Part shown: positions 35,013 to 43,530 of the stretch, one piece after another
Layout: each line of letters begins with the position of its first letter
Position numbering within the stretch: the stretch's first letter is position 1
Source of the DNA: JANXUC01 sp964619065
GTDB lineage: Bacteria; Acidobacteriota; Terriglobia; Terriglobales; Acidobacteriaceae
Length of the DNA stretch: 64,000 nt
NCBI GenBank assembly: GCA_964619065.1
Contig: CAZUCC010000019.1
Span: forward strand, 8,502-72,501
Direction: 5' to 3'
Notes under the pieces: generated by a model
Seen by the model: only the letters and a program-made list of their open reading frames with translations
Told to the model about the DNA's origin: nothing
Databases searched by the model: none
Made by a program: the position numbers and the translations under genes

Positions 35013-35753
35013 TCAGAGTTTCGCCCCGTTCAGATACAGCCCGAGGGCGCTCGTCGGAATAAATTTCTCAATCTTCGAAAACTGTGTCTTGGGCACGAAG
35101 AGCATGTCGCCGGGCTGAAGATGGATGTCCTCCACCAGACTTCGCGCTCGTAGAATGCGCTTCAGATCGACCACCTTGGTCTCGACGTATCCTTCGGTAG
35201 TGCGTCGAAACAAGACAACCTGCGAAGTCTTTGCCTTATCGGTAAGGCCGCCGGCGATGGCCGCTGCTTGTAGCAAAGTGACATCGCCCCGGAGTTCGTA
35301 CTTGCCGGGCCGGCCTACCTCTCCCGCAGCGAGAAAGTAAGGATGCTCAAAATCTTTCAGGGCGATGCTGACTTCCGCCTGGTTCAGACTGGCTGCGTAG
35401 GCTGTCTCAACCTGGGAGGTAAAGGCTGGCAGAGTAAGCTCCGCCGCGCGCAAGCTGCCCGCCATGCGGAGCGAGATGAAGCCGTCAGGCTGGACCGTGA
35501 CGGTTTGGTTGAATTCCGGGGCAAAGGTGAAGGTTAACTCCAGAGTATCGCTCTGTTGGATGTGATAGAGCTGATTCCTCGTTCCCTGGAGACCCGCTCC
35601 TGGCGACTCCGGCCCCGAGCCGGTTTTTGTCTCCCCGTTTGCCAGGGATTTCAGGTTTGCCTCCACCTTTGCCCCTCGCTGTGCCAGGATGGTCGTCCCG
35701 CTCAGCGAAGCCAATAAAAGAACACCGAAAAAAACTTGTGTGATGAGCTTCAT
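35013..35753 (-). CDS. Wza-like polysaccharide export protein (SLBB domain)
   Basis: A 246-residue secreted protein with a signal peptide (MKLITQVFFGVLLLASLSGT, cleavage near LAQ at residue 25; no lipobox Cys). Residues about 60-130 form the Poly_export domain (YHIQQSDTLELTFTFAPEFN, TVTVQPDGFISLRMAGSLRAA), and 140-225 form an SLBB domain (YFLAAGEVGRPGKYELRGDVT LLQ region; LQPGDMLFVPK). It is the outer-membrane exit component. It is the first gene of the minus-strand locus and faces the divergent LuxR-type gene across a 473-base region. Without a lipobox and with a short C-terminus it is smaller than E. coli Wza. Confidence 0.9.
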   Translation of the reverse strand: MKLITQVFFGVLLLASLSGTTILAQRGAKVEANLKSLANGETKTGSGPESPGAGLQGTRNQLYHIQQSDTLELTFTFAPEFNQTVTVQPDGFISLRMAGSLRAAELTLPAFTSQVETAYAASLNQAEVSIALKDFEHPYFLAAGEVGRPGKYELRGDVTLLQAAAIAGGLTDKAKTSQVVLFRRTTEGYVETKVVDLKRILRARSLVEDIHLQPGDMLFVPKTQFSKIEKFIPTSALGLYLNGAKL

Positions 35754-36226
35754 GCGCTGGAAGTTCTAGGCCGTGAGGTCCAAACGTAACGGCGGACGCA
35801 CAACTCGCCAAGACTAGGAAAGTGTTGTGTACCGACGTGGAGGTCGTTTCCAGAGTGCGCTGCCTGCCGCAGGGTGGAACAGAACGTCACAGACAGCAGC
35901 AACGGCGCTGGTTCCCACCATATCGGAAGCAAGAGGTGCAAGTCCTGAATGGCACAAAAGTGTTGCACTACGGAAGGTGCACCCTCGAAAGTAGAGTTTG
36001 TATTCTCTCCAGAACCCGAAGAGTCTTTACGTGCCGAATGGTGGGCAAACGGCCTTAGAGACAAAATGCGACGTTGTGAATCCGGGCCTTGAGATGCTGC
36101 TGTGATTCATTTTCAAAACGGGACAACTTCACTAAATTTTCCTTTCTTGCTGTTAATTTCCAGTTCCGCTTCTCGCGAAATATGCGTAGGATAACTTCAC
36201 ATTTTTTACGATTGGGGTGTACAGAC
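35754..36226. promoter_or_regulatory. Divergent control region of the exopolysaccharide locus and LuxR-type gene
   Basis: The 473 bases separate the first export gene (minus strand) from the LuxR-type regulator (plus strand), so both promoters must lie here. Several GTGCA-like elements occur around 35935-35985 (GGTGCAAG, GTTGCAC, GGTGCACC), possibly binding sites for the regulator. A TGGCAC...TTGC pair at about 35951-35967 has the wrong spacing for sigma54. No clear -10/-35 pair stood out. Confidence 0.4.
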
Positions 36227-36934
36227 ATGCCACTTACTGACACCGTATTCCAGCCCATTTCCGTTCTGGTTGCAGATTCCAGCCAGATGCAATCCCAACT
36301 TTTAACCGGCGCTTTGCGCCGTCGGCCCGATTTCAAAGTCTCCGCTTGTGAAATGGATGCCGAGTCCATGTTGCGTGGGATGCAGCGCGCTCTCGTCGAT
36401 GTAATTCTGCTGAACCCGAGCCTCCACGACGAAGCCTGCTTCACGGCCATCCGCCGTGTCCATCTCACGTATCCGCAAGTGCCACTCATCCTTCTCGGGG
36501 AGTGCTATGAACGGGACGTGGTGGTCAATGCATTTCGCTCTGGCGTGCGCGGTATCTTCTGTTTTGCCGAGGAGTCGGTGCGTTCGCTTTGTAAATGTAT
36601 TCACACGGTGCGAGACGGCCAGGTCTGGGCCAGTTCGGACCAGATCCAGTTTCTGCTGGATCTTGTCTGCCAGGTGCCCTCGCTCCGGGTCGTCAATGAT
36701 TGTGGACGCAGCCTGCTTACCCCGCGGGAGGAGCAAGTGGTTGCTCTCGTATCGGAAGGCCTGAGCAATCGCGATGTTTCGAAAGAGCTCAGCCTCAGTG
36801 AGCACACCGTCAAGAAGTACTTGTTCCGCATCTTCGACAAGCTCGGTGTCTCCAATCGCGTAGAACTGGTTCTCTATGCCGTGAACCACGGCGACTCGCG
36901 CACCGCGGAGTGGGTACCTGGGATATCCGCATAA
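36227..36934 (+). CDS. NarL/LuxR-family response regulator with non-phosphorylatable receiver
   Basis: A 235-residue protein from ATG 36227. Residues about 10-130 have the receiver fold (ISVLVADSSQMQSQLLTGAL, LVDVILLNPSLHDEACFTAI) and residues about 163-222 the LuxR helix-turn-helix (LLTPREEQVVALVSEGLSNR, then LSEHTVKKYLFRIFDKLGVS). In the receiver the phosphoacceptor position is Asn63 instead of Asp, and the loop lysine that normally precedes the last strand is replaced (GIFCFAEES). It therefore probably works without phosphorylation. It is transcribed away from the exopolysaccharide genes and is their most likely regulator. The frame is open upstream to 36089, but the added residues have no receiver character. 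Confidence 0.8.
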   Translation: MPLTDTVFQPISVLVADSSQMQSQLLTGALRRRPDFKVSACEMDAESMLRGMQRALVDVILLNPSLHDEACFTAIRRVHLTYPQVPLILLGECYERDVVVNAFRSGVRGIFCFAEESVRSLCKCIHTVRDGQVWASSDQIQFLLDLVCQVPSLRVVNDCGRSLLTPREEQVVALVSEGLSNRDVSKELSLSEHTVKKYLFRIFDKLGVSNRVELVLYAVNHGDSRTAEWVPGISA

Positions 36935-37009
36935 GGCAATCCGGATGGGCCCTGATCTACGAGGCAAAAACGGTGGAGGGCATGGGATTCTCGTTCGAGC
37001 ACTCTTGCC

Positions 37010-37522
37010 TTGCCAAGCCGGGAATATCGGTGCGCCAGAACCACAGCAGGGCTACAATATCCTCCACTGCAAAGCCGCTACGGTTTGCAACGGCTGATTG
37101 CGCCGGTCGAAGGGCGCACTGCTTTCTGTGGAGTGTTTCTGGACAACAGCGAAAATCCCCGGCGCTGGACAGTGATCGTTTCTGGTCTGTTGTGCGGAAT
37201 CCTCGCGTTGGTGGTCATTTACACCAATCGCGGCGGGCTGAGCAGCCCGCTTTCCATCGTGGTGCTGGCCGCTGTGGGATTGTTGGCGCTGATTTTGCAA
37301 CTGCGCCTGCGCAGTGGAGCGCGGAGTACGATTGTACATGTGCCACTCCGGCTCAATCTGACAGGAATCTTCTTCGCGCTCGCCGCTTTAGGTGCCGACC
37401 TCAAAGGTGTTCGGCCGGAACTTGCTCCAATGCTCGCGTTGCTGGCAGTTGCATGCTTCGCCGTCAGCAGCGTCATCGTTCTGCAAGGATTGCGCCGCGC
37501 CCCTTCTCGCCGCGAAAACTAA
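37010..37522 (+). CDS. Hypothetical small membrane protein
   Basis: The frame from TTG 37010 gives 170 residues with four hydrophobic stretches: WTVIVSGLLCGILALVVIY, LSIVVLAAVGLLALILQL, LNLTGIFFALAALGAD and APMLALLAVACFAVSSVIVL, then a short basic tail. The true start is uncertain; GTG 37133 (before FLDNSENPRRW) would keep all four segments and drop a 41-residue N-terminus that looks non-coding. I do not recognise the family. It is transcribed like the LuxR-type gene (76-base gap). Confidence 0.5.
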   Translation: MPSREYRCARTTAGLQYPPLQSRYGLQRLIAPVEGRTAFCGVFLDNSENPRRWTVIVSGLLCGILALVVIYTNRGGLSSPLSIVVLAAVGLLALILQLRLRSGARSTIVHVPLRLNLTGIFFALAALGADLKGVRPELAPMLALLAVACFAVSSVIVLQGLRRAPSRREN

Positions 37523-37679
37523 GGGCCACTTGGGGAAGTATTCGCCGTTACCAAATCAAGCACTCCCTCGAAAATGAGCCATGGGGACTTCGCCATAAAG
37601 AGCATCATGAAGAGGGGTTCATCAGGAAATCGGGAATGCTGCTTCCTACTTGACGTCTGGCGGCCCTTGACTCACAGCT

Positions 37680-39143
37680 TCACGGGACTAGGGAAGCATC
37701 TTCGAGGACTCTTGGGTCGCGGTAGCCAAAAAGTTGGCGATGCTTAACCATTTCCGCGACCTCAGAAGGCACCATGGCTTCCCAGGAAGCATCGCTCTGT
37801 TTGATTCTTTTCAGAACATCGCGAGAGAAGATGTGCAGGACGCTTTCGTCAAAATTGTCGAGTGCCTTGATTCTGCCGCTTTCGACCAAATGCCGGAATA
37901 AATGCTGCTGGGCTCCAGGTATCTCTACGTTCTCGATTGTCTTGAGTCGGCCCGTGGCGTTGTCCCGCAGGGGATACACGTAAAGCCGCAGGTCTTTGGT
38001 GAACAGCTTCCCGAAAGCCTCGAGGATGCCACCTTCCAGCCCAGTGTAGTATTTCTCGTCAAAAAGATCCGGGAGGTTGGCCACTCCCAACGCCACCGCA
38101 ATCGGTCCCGAAGTGTATCGCGTCAAATACGCAGCCAAACGGTAGTATTCAAAATATACCGAGATCAACACCGTTTTACGCAATGCAAACAGTAGATCCG
38201 CCCGCGCCAAAAAGTCACTGAGATCGATCTCACCCGCCGAGAGCAGGTTCGTCATAGTGATCTCCATGAGCTGGACGACTTGCTTTTCTTGCACTTCCGG
38301 CTCCGTGGCAAAGCGTTCGTGGGCGCAACGAACCATGTCCATGTTGACTTTGGTTACGGGGCGGAAGCTGCCTCTCTCCACCAGAACGGCGTGCTTACGC
38401 AGCAACTCCGACGGCTGCTGCACTTCCCCCGTGGGCCCGAACATCGCGGCCCCGCTCAGGCCAAGTTGCACCAGCTTAAGACTCATCACGCGGTTGTCGA
38501 CGTAGCGGAACTCGATGCCGGAAAACTCGGCCATATCGATTTCCAGGCGCTGCGTCGTAAGGTTGTCTAACAGTGATTCCAACATCAAATGCGGCTGATG
38601 ATGGAGGAAGCAAGCGGCATACAGCAGGTTGACTCCGACGATCCCCAAGGCTTCCTGCTGCAGGCCATTCTCCTGGTCCCGCATCCGGACATGGATCACG
38701 ACCTGGCTGTCTTCGTCCCGTGGGTGAGCCTGGAACTTCACTCCCATCCAGCCGTGGCACTCATTGGTGCCTTGAAAATTGCGGGCCGATACTGTGTCCG
38801 CAAACGCGAAGAAAGCGGTGCTGCCGCCCCGCGAAGATAGGAGCCTTTCCATGTTCAACCGATGCTCGTGATCGAGCATGCTCTGCAGGCGTTCCCGGGA
38901 TACATAGCGCTTGCACCTCCCGTAAATTGCATCGCTCACGGCCATGTCATACGCTGAAATCGACTTGGAAATTGTGCCCGCTGCGCCACCCACTTTGAAA
39001 AACCAGCGGGCCACCTCCTGTGCGGCGCCGATCTCGGCGAAAGTGCCGTAGCGGAGCGGGTCGAGGTTAATCTTGAGCGCCTTTTGGTGGGTGCTCAGTT
39101 TTGGGCGTTCGTCGGCAAACTGAGTCTCGCTTTGGTTTATCAT
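37680..39143 (-). CDS. Conserved protein of unknown function (MINQSETQFADERP type)
   Basis: A 487-residue soluble protein from ATG 39143, with a G-rich site nearby; the frame reaches 39200 without further family sequence. It has distinct conserved blocks: INLDPLRYGTFAEIGAAQEV, FFKVGGAAGTISKSISAYDM, LGIVGVNLLYAACFLHHQP, DNRVMSLKLVQLGLSGAAMF and LFGKLFTKDLRLYVYPL-like sequence near residues 390-410. I recognise a widespread bacterial family with this pattern. My recollection is that databases give it inconsistent names, including TonB-dependent receptor, but there is no signal peptide or beta-barrel signature here. The Gly-rich GGAAGT block could bind a nucleotide. Function is unknown. Confidence 0.75.
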   Translation of the reverse strand: MINQSETQFADERPKLSTHQKALKINLDPLRYGTFAEIGAAQEVARWFFKVGGAAGTISKSISAYDMAVSDAIYGRCKRYVSRERLQSMLDHEHRLNMERLLSSRGGSTAFFAFADTVSARNFQGTNECHGWMGVKFQAHPRDEDSQVVIHVRMRDQENGLQQEALGIVGVNLLYAACFLHHQPHLMLESLLDNLTTQRLEIDMAEFSGIEFRYVDNRVMSLKLVQLGLSGAAMFGPTGEVQQPSELLRKHAVLVERGSFRPVTKVNMDMVRCAHERFATEPEVQEKQVVQLMEITMTNLLSAGEIDLSDFLARADLLFALRKTVLISVYFEYYRLAAYLTRYTSGPIAVALGVANLPDLFDEKYYTGLEGGILEAFGKLFTKDLRLYVYPLRDNATGRLKTIENVEIPGAQQHLFRHLVESGRIKALDNFDESVLHIFSRDVLKRIKQSDASWEAMVPSEVAEMVKHRQLFGYRDPRVLEDASLVP

Positions 39144-39233
39144 GGGCGCCCCCACAGACAGATACTTTTCGATCCGGTCCAAATTATCACATCGGCACAA
39201 GTTTCCCGAGGCTTTAAAGGTGGCCGGGGATTT

Positions 39234-40865
39234 TCATTGAACAGCGCAATGTACCTTTAGGGGTGGCCGCACTCCAGAGGCCAGGTTCAGAGTCTCCACC
39301 CGATTCCGGCCTTTCGTTTTTGCCAGGTACAGAGCACTATCCGCTGCGCTCAGGAGGGCGTGTGTGTCCGTGTCACCTTCGGTCAGGGGAGCGGACACAA
39401 GGCCGATGCTAATGGTCACCGGAATCGGGCCAGCGCTGGTGGCAACGGGAAGGTCGGCGAGGGAGCGACGCAGCCTCTCGCCACCGGCGAGCAGGTCCGA
39501 GGCGGTGCAGCCGGGAAGAATGACCAGAAATTCTTCCCCGCCATAGCGGCCTACCGAGTCATAGGTTCTGACCGCGTTGCTCAAACGCTTGGCAACTTCT
39601 TGTAGCACGACATCTCCAACCGGGTGTCCATAGGCATCGTTAATCTGTTTGAAGTGGTCGACGTCCGCCATCATCAGGCCCAGCAGCGAGCCTTGAATCC
39701 GATTCTGACGTTGCACTTCCTTCTGCAGCAGGTCGAAAATCGCGCGTCGATTCCAAAGCTCGGTGAGCGCATCGTGCGTAGCTTCAATCTGTAGCGCCTG
39801 CTGAGCACGAATCAAAGCATCGTTAGCGCTTTCGGCCGTGTCTTTAGCCCGCTGAAGAGCGGCTTCGCTTCGCTGGTGCCGATGTTGAATGATTAATGTA
39901 CGAGCGCTGGAACTCACGAAGCAAACCACCAGAAGGAGCGCAGCTAGCATCGCGTGATTCAAGGCAACATGAGCGAGTAACAATAGGCTGAAGAAAGGGA
40001 AGAGAATCGGGAAAACTTCCCGGATCATGATGCTATGGGCCTTCTTGGCGGCCTCGGTGTCGGTTGGCTCCTCTTCATTCCATGTAGCCGCGATGACCAG
40101 TGGGATTACAAGCAAGAGACTCCAGATTAAGTCGAACCATTGGCCTGGTCTTAAGGGGCTTCCTGGATAATAAGTGTACGAATCAGCCGCGCCGGCAAAA
40201 AACAAATAAAGCGCCATGCGTCCGAAGAACTCGCGGACGAAGACAGAATTTGTCAAGCGGGCTCGTAAACAGAATGTGGCCACCAGGATTCCGTCACAGG
40301 TGACGCTGCGGGTCCAGCTGAAATGTCCAAGAGCGACTTGTACCGGCGACGATCCGGAATCGAAAAAGAAGTAGACTGCGATCCAGAACACAAGCACCTG
40401 TACGAAGTCCAGTACATGCAGGTAATCAAAGTGATCGGGTTCATGCCCGGGATCTAGAAAAAGCAGAATCCCAAACGGAAGCGTGGATACACTGAAGAGC
40501 ACATCGTCCAGTTGATCCAAAGAATGGCCACCGCGAAGATCGATCCAGACTGCAACACCCTGAGCTATCGCCCAGAGCGCGAACGACATGGTCAGCGTCC
40601 GCCAGTAGTAGCGCGCAATATTGCCCGAACGGCCAAAGGCCCGCAGCGAAGTCAGAGCGCAAATCAAACCTAGGGCAAGTTGCGTGGTATCGGACAAGAA
40701 TGGGCCAGGTGGCCGAACGCCCAGCGAGGCCAGTACGAAGGCATGAGCCAGGAGTAGAACACCGATGGCAGCGATCATGGATCTGTAAGACCCATAGAAA
40801 GCCGCTATCCGGCCCATCATCCTATCCATGGGTGAATGAGTGCCTGGTGAATCAGTGTTCGGCAT
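39234..40865 (-). CDS. Membrane-anchored diguanylate cyclase (GGDEF)
   Basis: A 543-residue protein with about nine hydrophobic segments in residues 25-330, a short coiled coil (HQRSEAALQRAKDTAESAND) and a C-terminal GGDEF domain. The active motif GGEEF is intact at residues 442-446, preceded by RTYD nine residues before it (the RxxD product-inhibition site) and by DVDHFKQINDAYGHPVGD. It should make c-di-GMP from two GTP and be feedback-inhibited. The sensor part resembles other multi-pass acidobacterial cyclases and has no named ligand. It lies 91 bases after the previous minus-strand gene and is followed upstream by a PilZ-TonB gene. Confidence 0.93.
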   Translation of the reverse strand: MPNTDSPGTHSPMDRMMGRIAAFYGSYRSMIAAIGVLLLAHAFVLASLGVRPPGPFLSDTTQLALGLICALTSLRAFGRSGNIARYYWRTLTMSFALWAIAQGVAVWIDLRGGHSLDQLDDVLFSVSTLPFGILLFLDPGHEPDHFDYLHVLDFVQVLVFWIAVYFFFDSGSSPVQVALGHFSWTRSVTCDGILVATFCLRARLTNSVFVREFFGRMALYLFFAGAADSYTYYPGSPLRPGQWFDLIWSLLLVIPLVIAATWNEEEPTDTEAAKKAHSIMIREVFPILFPFFSLLLLAHVALNHAMLAALLLVVCFVSSSARTLIIQHRHQRSEAALQRAKDTAESANDALIRAQQALQIEATHDALTELWNRRAIFDLLQKEVQRQNRIQGSLLGLMMADVDHFKQINDAYGHPVGDVVLQEVAKRLSNAVRTYDSVGRYGGEEFLVILPGCTASDLLAGGERLRRSLADLPVATSAGPIPVTISIGLVSAPLTEGDTDTHALLSAADSALYLAKTKGRNRVETLNLASGVRPPLKVHCAVQ

Positions 40866-41211
40866 AGACCCGCGGGGTTCGGTACCTTATTCACCTATCC
40901 ATCGGCACATTTCGCCCGAGAAATTACTGGCATCGGGGCGGCACGGCTCCGCCAACGAACTCAGACCCAGGCACTCGGCAAGGTCTGTATAAAGTCTTGC
41001 TTTGGGTAGTGCGGTGCTTCAGCTAGGGGTAGACGTGCCCAAATACCGGCACATGTCCATTTCCAAAATGGGAATTTCAGAAAATAAAGTTCGCGGAGTT
41101 GGCGGAAGCCCTGTTTCTCACACAAAAACCAGCCTGCGTCCCGTAACTCGCTGATGGGAGAGGAGTTCGCGGAAAATGTTCCACGGGGAACATTTTTCGC
41201 AAAAATCGAGG
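40866..41211. other. Intergenic stretch with hairpin
   Basis: The 346 bases between the GGDEF gene start and the PilZ-TonB gene stop hold the hairpin at 41169-41200. No ORF of credible quality or RNA gene was found. The promoter of the GGDEF gene must be here; I see no clear core elements. Confidence 0.5.
41169..41200 (-). terminator. Long hairpin after the PilZ-TonB gene
   Basis: AAAATGTTCC (41173-41182) pairs with GGAACATTTT (41187-41196) around a 4-base loop, and the stem extends to about 14 bp through 41169 and 41200 with one G-T pair. It lies 12 bases beyond the PilZ-TonB stop on the minus strand. There is no T-run after the stem, so it may end or stabilise the transcript. Confidence 0.6.
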
Positions 41212-42117
41212 CTAGCGGTCTTGCAGGCGGAACTCAACTTCGATCGTCGTCTCCACTTCCACCGCGTCGCCATTCAGCGTGAACGGCGAGAAGCGCCAAT
41301 TCTTGACCGCATCCGAGGCGGCGGTCGCCAGTTCGGGCGGGCCGCTGACTGGGCGCAAATCCACGACGCGGCCGTCTTTTCCCACGATCGTGTCCAGAAG
41401 CACGGTGCCTTCAATGTCCTTCTGCTGGGCTGCGTCGGGATAGACGGGCACAGTTCGGTAAGTGATCAGCGATTGCATTACGCTGGAAGCGACCGTGACC
41501 CTCAGGGGAAGCGTTTCCGGGGCAACGGCAGCAGCCGGTTGCGCGCCGAGGCTCGTTGCCGCAGGGAAATGCCGGTAAGCCCAGACCCCCAAAGCGAGAA
41601 TTCCAGCAACAGCGAGCAGACGTAGAGCCTTGATAGCCCGGCGAATGCCATGTGGCCTCGGGGGCACGGCCTTGGGGCGGGCGGCTTGCAGGAAATGGGG
41701 TTCCTGCGGTTCGACCGGAGTATGCCTCGACGAGTCTCTTACCGGGTCCTTTACGGTATCCGAGGAAGAGACCATCACACGATGGTCCTCTTCCGTCCAC
41801 TGCCGGACAAGCTCCAGCTTGCGGGCGTTCAGGGTCGCGAACTCAAGCCCGCAGCGAATCCGATCCTGGTAGCGAACCCGCGCCCGAGCCTGCACCGTCT
41901 CGCTAGCGTGCGGCAGTTGGAACTCCACCCCGACCGACTCGCCGATATACAGATCCCCTGAAAGCACAGCGCTGATACCGCCGACACCAGCGTCGACGAG
42001 GCGTCCGGGCAGGTTCTGCGGTATGCCAGAGCGCAGCACCGTGACCTCAATCGGGCACGTCAATTCATAGCGGGAATGTCTACGGCGAAGAGGAGTCTGC
42101 AGAGGGATTGCCGCCAT
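41212..42117 (-). CDS. PilZ domain-TonB C-terminal domain fusion protein
   Basis: A 301-residue protein. Residues about 12-110 form a PilZ domain: RRRHSRYELTCPIEV carries the RxxxR pair that binds c-di-GMP, and VDAGVGGIS takes the place of the (D/N)xSxxG motif with Gly for Ser. A linker and one membrane helix follow (ALRLLAVAGILALGVWAYRH, about residue 165-185). Residues about 215-298 are a TonB C-terminal domain (VPVYPDAAQQKDIEGTVLLD, NWRFSPFTLNGDAVEVETTI). With the N-terminal domain in the cytoplasm, the chimera could pass a c-di-GMP signal to the periplasm. It lies near a diguanylate cyclase. No ExbB or ExbD is in the window. Confidence 0.87.
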   Translation of the reverse strand: MAAIPLQTPLRRRHSRYELTCPIEVTVLRSGIPQNLPGRLVDAGVGGISAVLSGDLYIGESVGVEFQLPHASETVQARARVRYQDRIRCGLEFATLNARKLELVRQWTEEDHRVMVSSSDTVKDPVRDSSRHTPVEPQEPHFLQAARPKAVPPRPHGIRRAIKALRLLAVAGILALGVWAYRHFPAATSLGAQPAAAVAPETLPLRVTVASSVMQSLITYRTVPVYPDAAQQKDIEGTVLLDTIVGKDGRVVDLRPVSGPPELATAASDAVKNWRFSPFTLNGDAVEVETTIEVEFRLQDR

Positions 42118-42255
42118 GAATGCCTTAGTGTATCTGCAAGAAGGTGGCCAAAGTCCCTTCCGGCAGAAGATTGACGAAAGTGCGCAAACCCAGATTACCC
42201 TGAAGATTAATTCCAGCGATTCTGTCTGTCAATCACAGCAGGTACGCATTCCAGC

Positions 42256-42280
42256 AAAAAGCCCAGGCGTTTACCTGGGC
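42256..42280 (-). terminator. Intrinsic terminator of the coiled-coil microprotein gene
   Basis: Read on the minus strand, GCCCAGG (complement of 42274-42280) pairs with CCTGGGC (complement of 42261-42267) around a 6-base loop and is followed by five T (complement of 42256-42260). It lies 67 bases beyond the stop at 42347. Confidence 0.8.
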
Positions 42281-42346
42281 TGCAATCTCCACATATCCTC
42301 TGGTACCTTAAAGGCGCCGGGAATCAAGCAGTTAGCGCGAAGAGCT

Positions 42347-42607
42347 CTACGGCCAGCGCTTCGCGGTCTCTTCCCAGCCCGCGGCCCGAGCCGCAGGAGC
42401 CGGAGAGGCCGAAACCGCGGCCGCTTGTGGAATCCGTAGGGGCTGTGCTTGGCCTCCAAAGCTTGATTTGGTGGGGTCGGCCGCATCTTTCAGTTCTTCG
42501 GAGAGCAGCGGGGCGACGAGGCGTAGTGCCTCGACTTCCTTCTCGAGCCGCGCCAATTCCATTTCCTTCTGCCGCAAAACCTCGTAAACGTTTTTCATGT
42601 CCTGCAT
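42347..42607 (-). CDS. Small coiled-coil hypothetical protein
   Basis: An 86-residue protein starting MQDMKNVYEVLRQKEMELAR, followed by LEKEVEALRLVAPLLSEEL, a clear heptad coiled coil over about residues 5-42. The rest is Ala/Pro-rich and disordered. I recognise the MKNVYEVLRQKE pattern as a frequent acidobacterial microprotein of unknown role. The start ATG 42607 follows GGAG by nine bases; an internal ATG at 42598 is an alternative. A terminator closes it. Confidence 0.72.
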   Translation of the reverse strand: MQDMKNVYEVLRQKEMELARLEKEVEALRLVAPLLSEELKDAADPTKSSFGGQAQPLRIPQAAAVSASPAPAARAAGWEETAKRWP

Positions 42608-42699
42608 CCTGGGAAGCTCCGAATATTACCGCAAGTAAGTTACTCGGAATGTAAGCAGTTAGGCAACATTTGTCAAGCTGTAACCGCGTGGGGCGCGAA

Positions 42700-43530
42700 T
42701 CACCACTGCGGGCGAAACCATTGGCTCCAGCTTCGGCTCGCGGCCGGCCTGGCTTCATCCACAAGCCGCGTCAAAAAGGCTGGAATCGCTTGGTCTTCAA
42801 CTTCGCGGTCCTCTGCTTTCTTAAACGAGGTGACAGGGAAAGCGACAGGAACTTTCAAGGTAAAGGTGGTCAAGTCCTCAATTTCTCTGGCTTCTTCGTC
42901 GTTCGTCGCCACTCGATCCGTCGCTTCCTCCGCCCACGGAATCCGGCCCAACTGCATCCCCGCGTTCACTGCTTCGCGCAATCCTGACTGCACCTGGGGA
43001 GCTGTGGCATGCAACGTTTTGGCATCGCGCCCGGCGAAAGCCGAAGGCCTCTCGCCAAACAATTCCAGCATGCCCACCACACTCCGGCCTAGAACCAGGG
43101 GCATGACCATCACGGACTCGATTCCCAGTGCCTTGCAGCTTTCCTGATTCACACGGGGATCGGTCGAAGCTTGGTCGCAACGCAGCGTTTGGCGGGTACG
43201 CATGCTCTCCGCCGTGATGCCCGACTGGATATACATGCGAGCGCCCACCTCCGGCGCCGCCAGCCCGCTGCTGGCCCGGCATACCATGGCGTCCTCGTCG
43301 TTCTCACATAGGGCCAGCGCAACCCCGGTTGCTCCGGTGATATAGCGAACGCGCTCAACTGCGGAATGGAGGGTTGCACTCAGTTTGCTTTCCGCCTGGG
43401 TGCGCTGAACCAGGGCGTCTTCCTTGCTTAAAGGGGCAGGCAGGGGCGAAGGAACCGCAGAGGCGTCCTCGAGGGAGGAGTGAATCTCATTGCAGGGAAC
43501 CGGTTGCCCTAAGATCGAATAAAGGTCCAT
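42700..43530 (-). CDS. GAF domain-containing protein
   Basis: A 276-residue soluble protein. Residues about 40-190 form one GAF domain: LHSAVERVRYITGATGVALA, MVCRASSGLAAPEVGARMY, SGITAESMRTRQTLRCDQAS, then IESVMVMPLVLGRSVVGMLELFG. There is no output domain; a 75-residue charged tail follows. GAF domains bind cyclic nucleotides, haem or small ligands, or act in dimer contacts. It lies upstream of the coiled-coil microprotein in the same direction and close to the c-di-GMP genes, but a shared function is only inferred. Confidence 0.85.
   Translation of the reverse strand: MDLYSILGQPVPCNEIHSSLEDASAVPSPLPAPLSKEDALVQRTQAESKLSATLHSAVERVRYITGATGVALALCENDEDAMVCRASSGLAAPEVGARMYIQSGITAESMRTRQTLRCDQASTDPRVNQESCKALGIESVMVMPLVLGRSVVGMLELFGERPSAFAGRDAKTLHATAPQVQSGLREAVNAGMQLGRIPWAEEATDRVATNDEEAREIEDLTTFTLKVPVAFPVTSFKKAEDREVEDQAIPAFLTRLVDEARPAASRSWSQWFRPQW

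Noticed and set aside
35951..35968. Sigma54-like TGGCAC...TTGC element in the exopolysaccharide control region
   Set aside because: The spacing between the two boxes is two bases too long for a sigma54 promoter.
36910..37653. 247-codon plus-strand frame beside the small membrane protein
   Set aside because: It is Arg/Cys/Ser-rich without hydrophobic pattern and overlaps a more credible membrane-protein frame.
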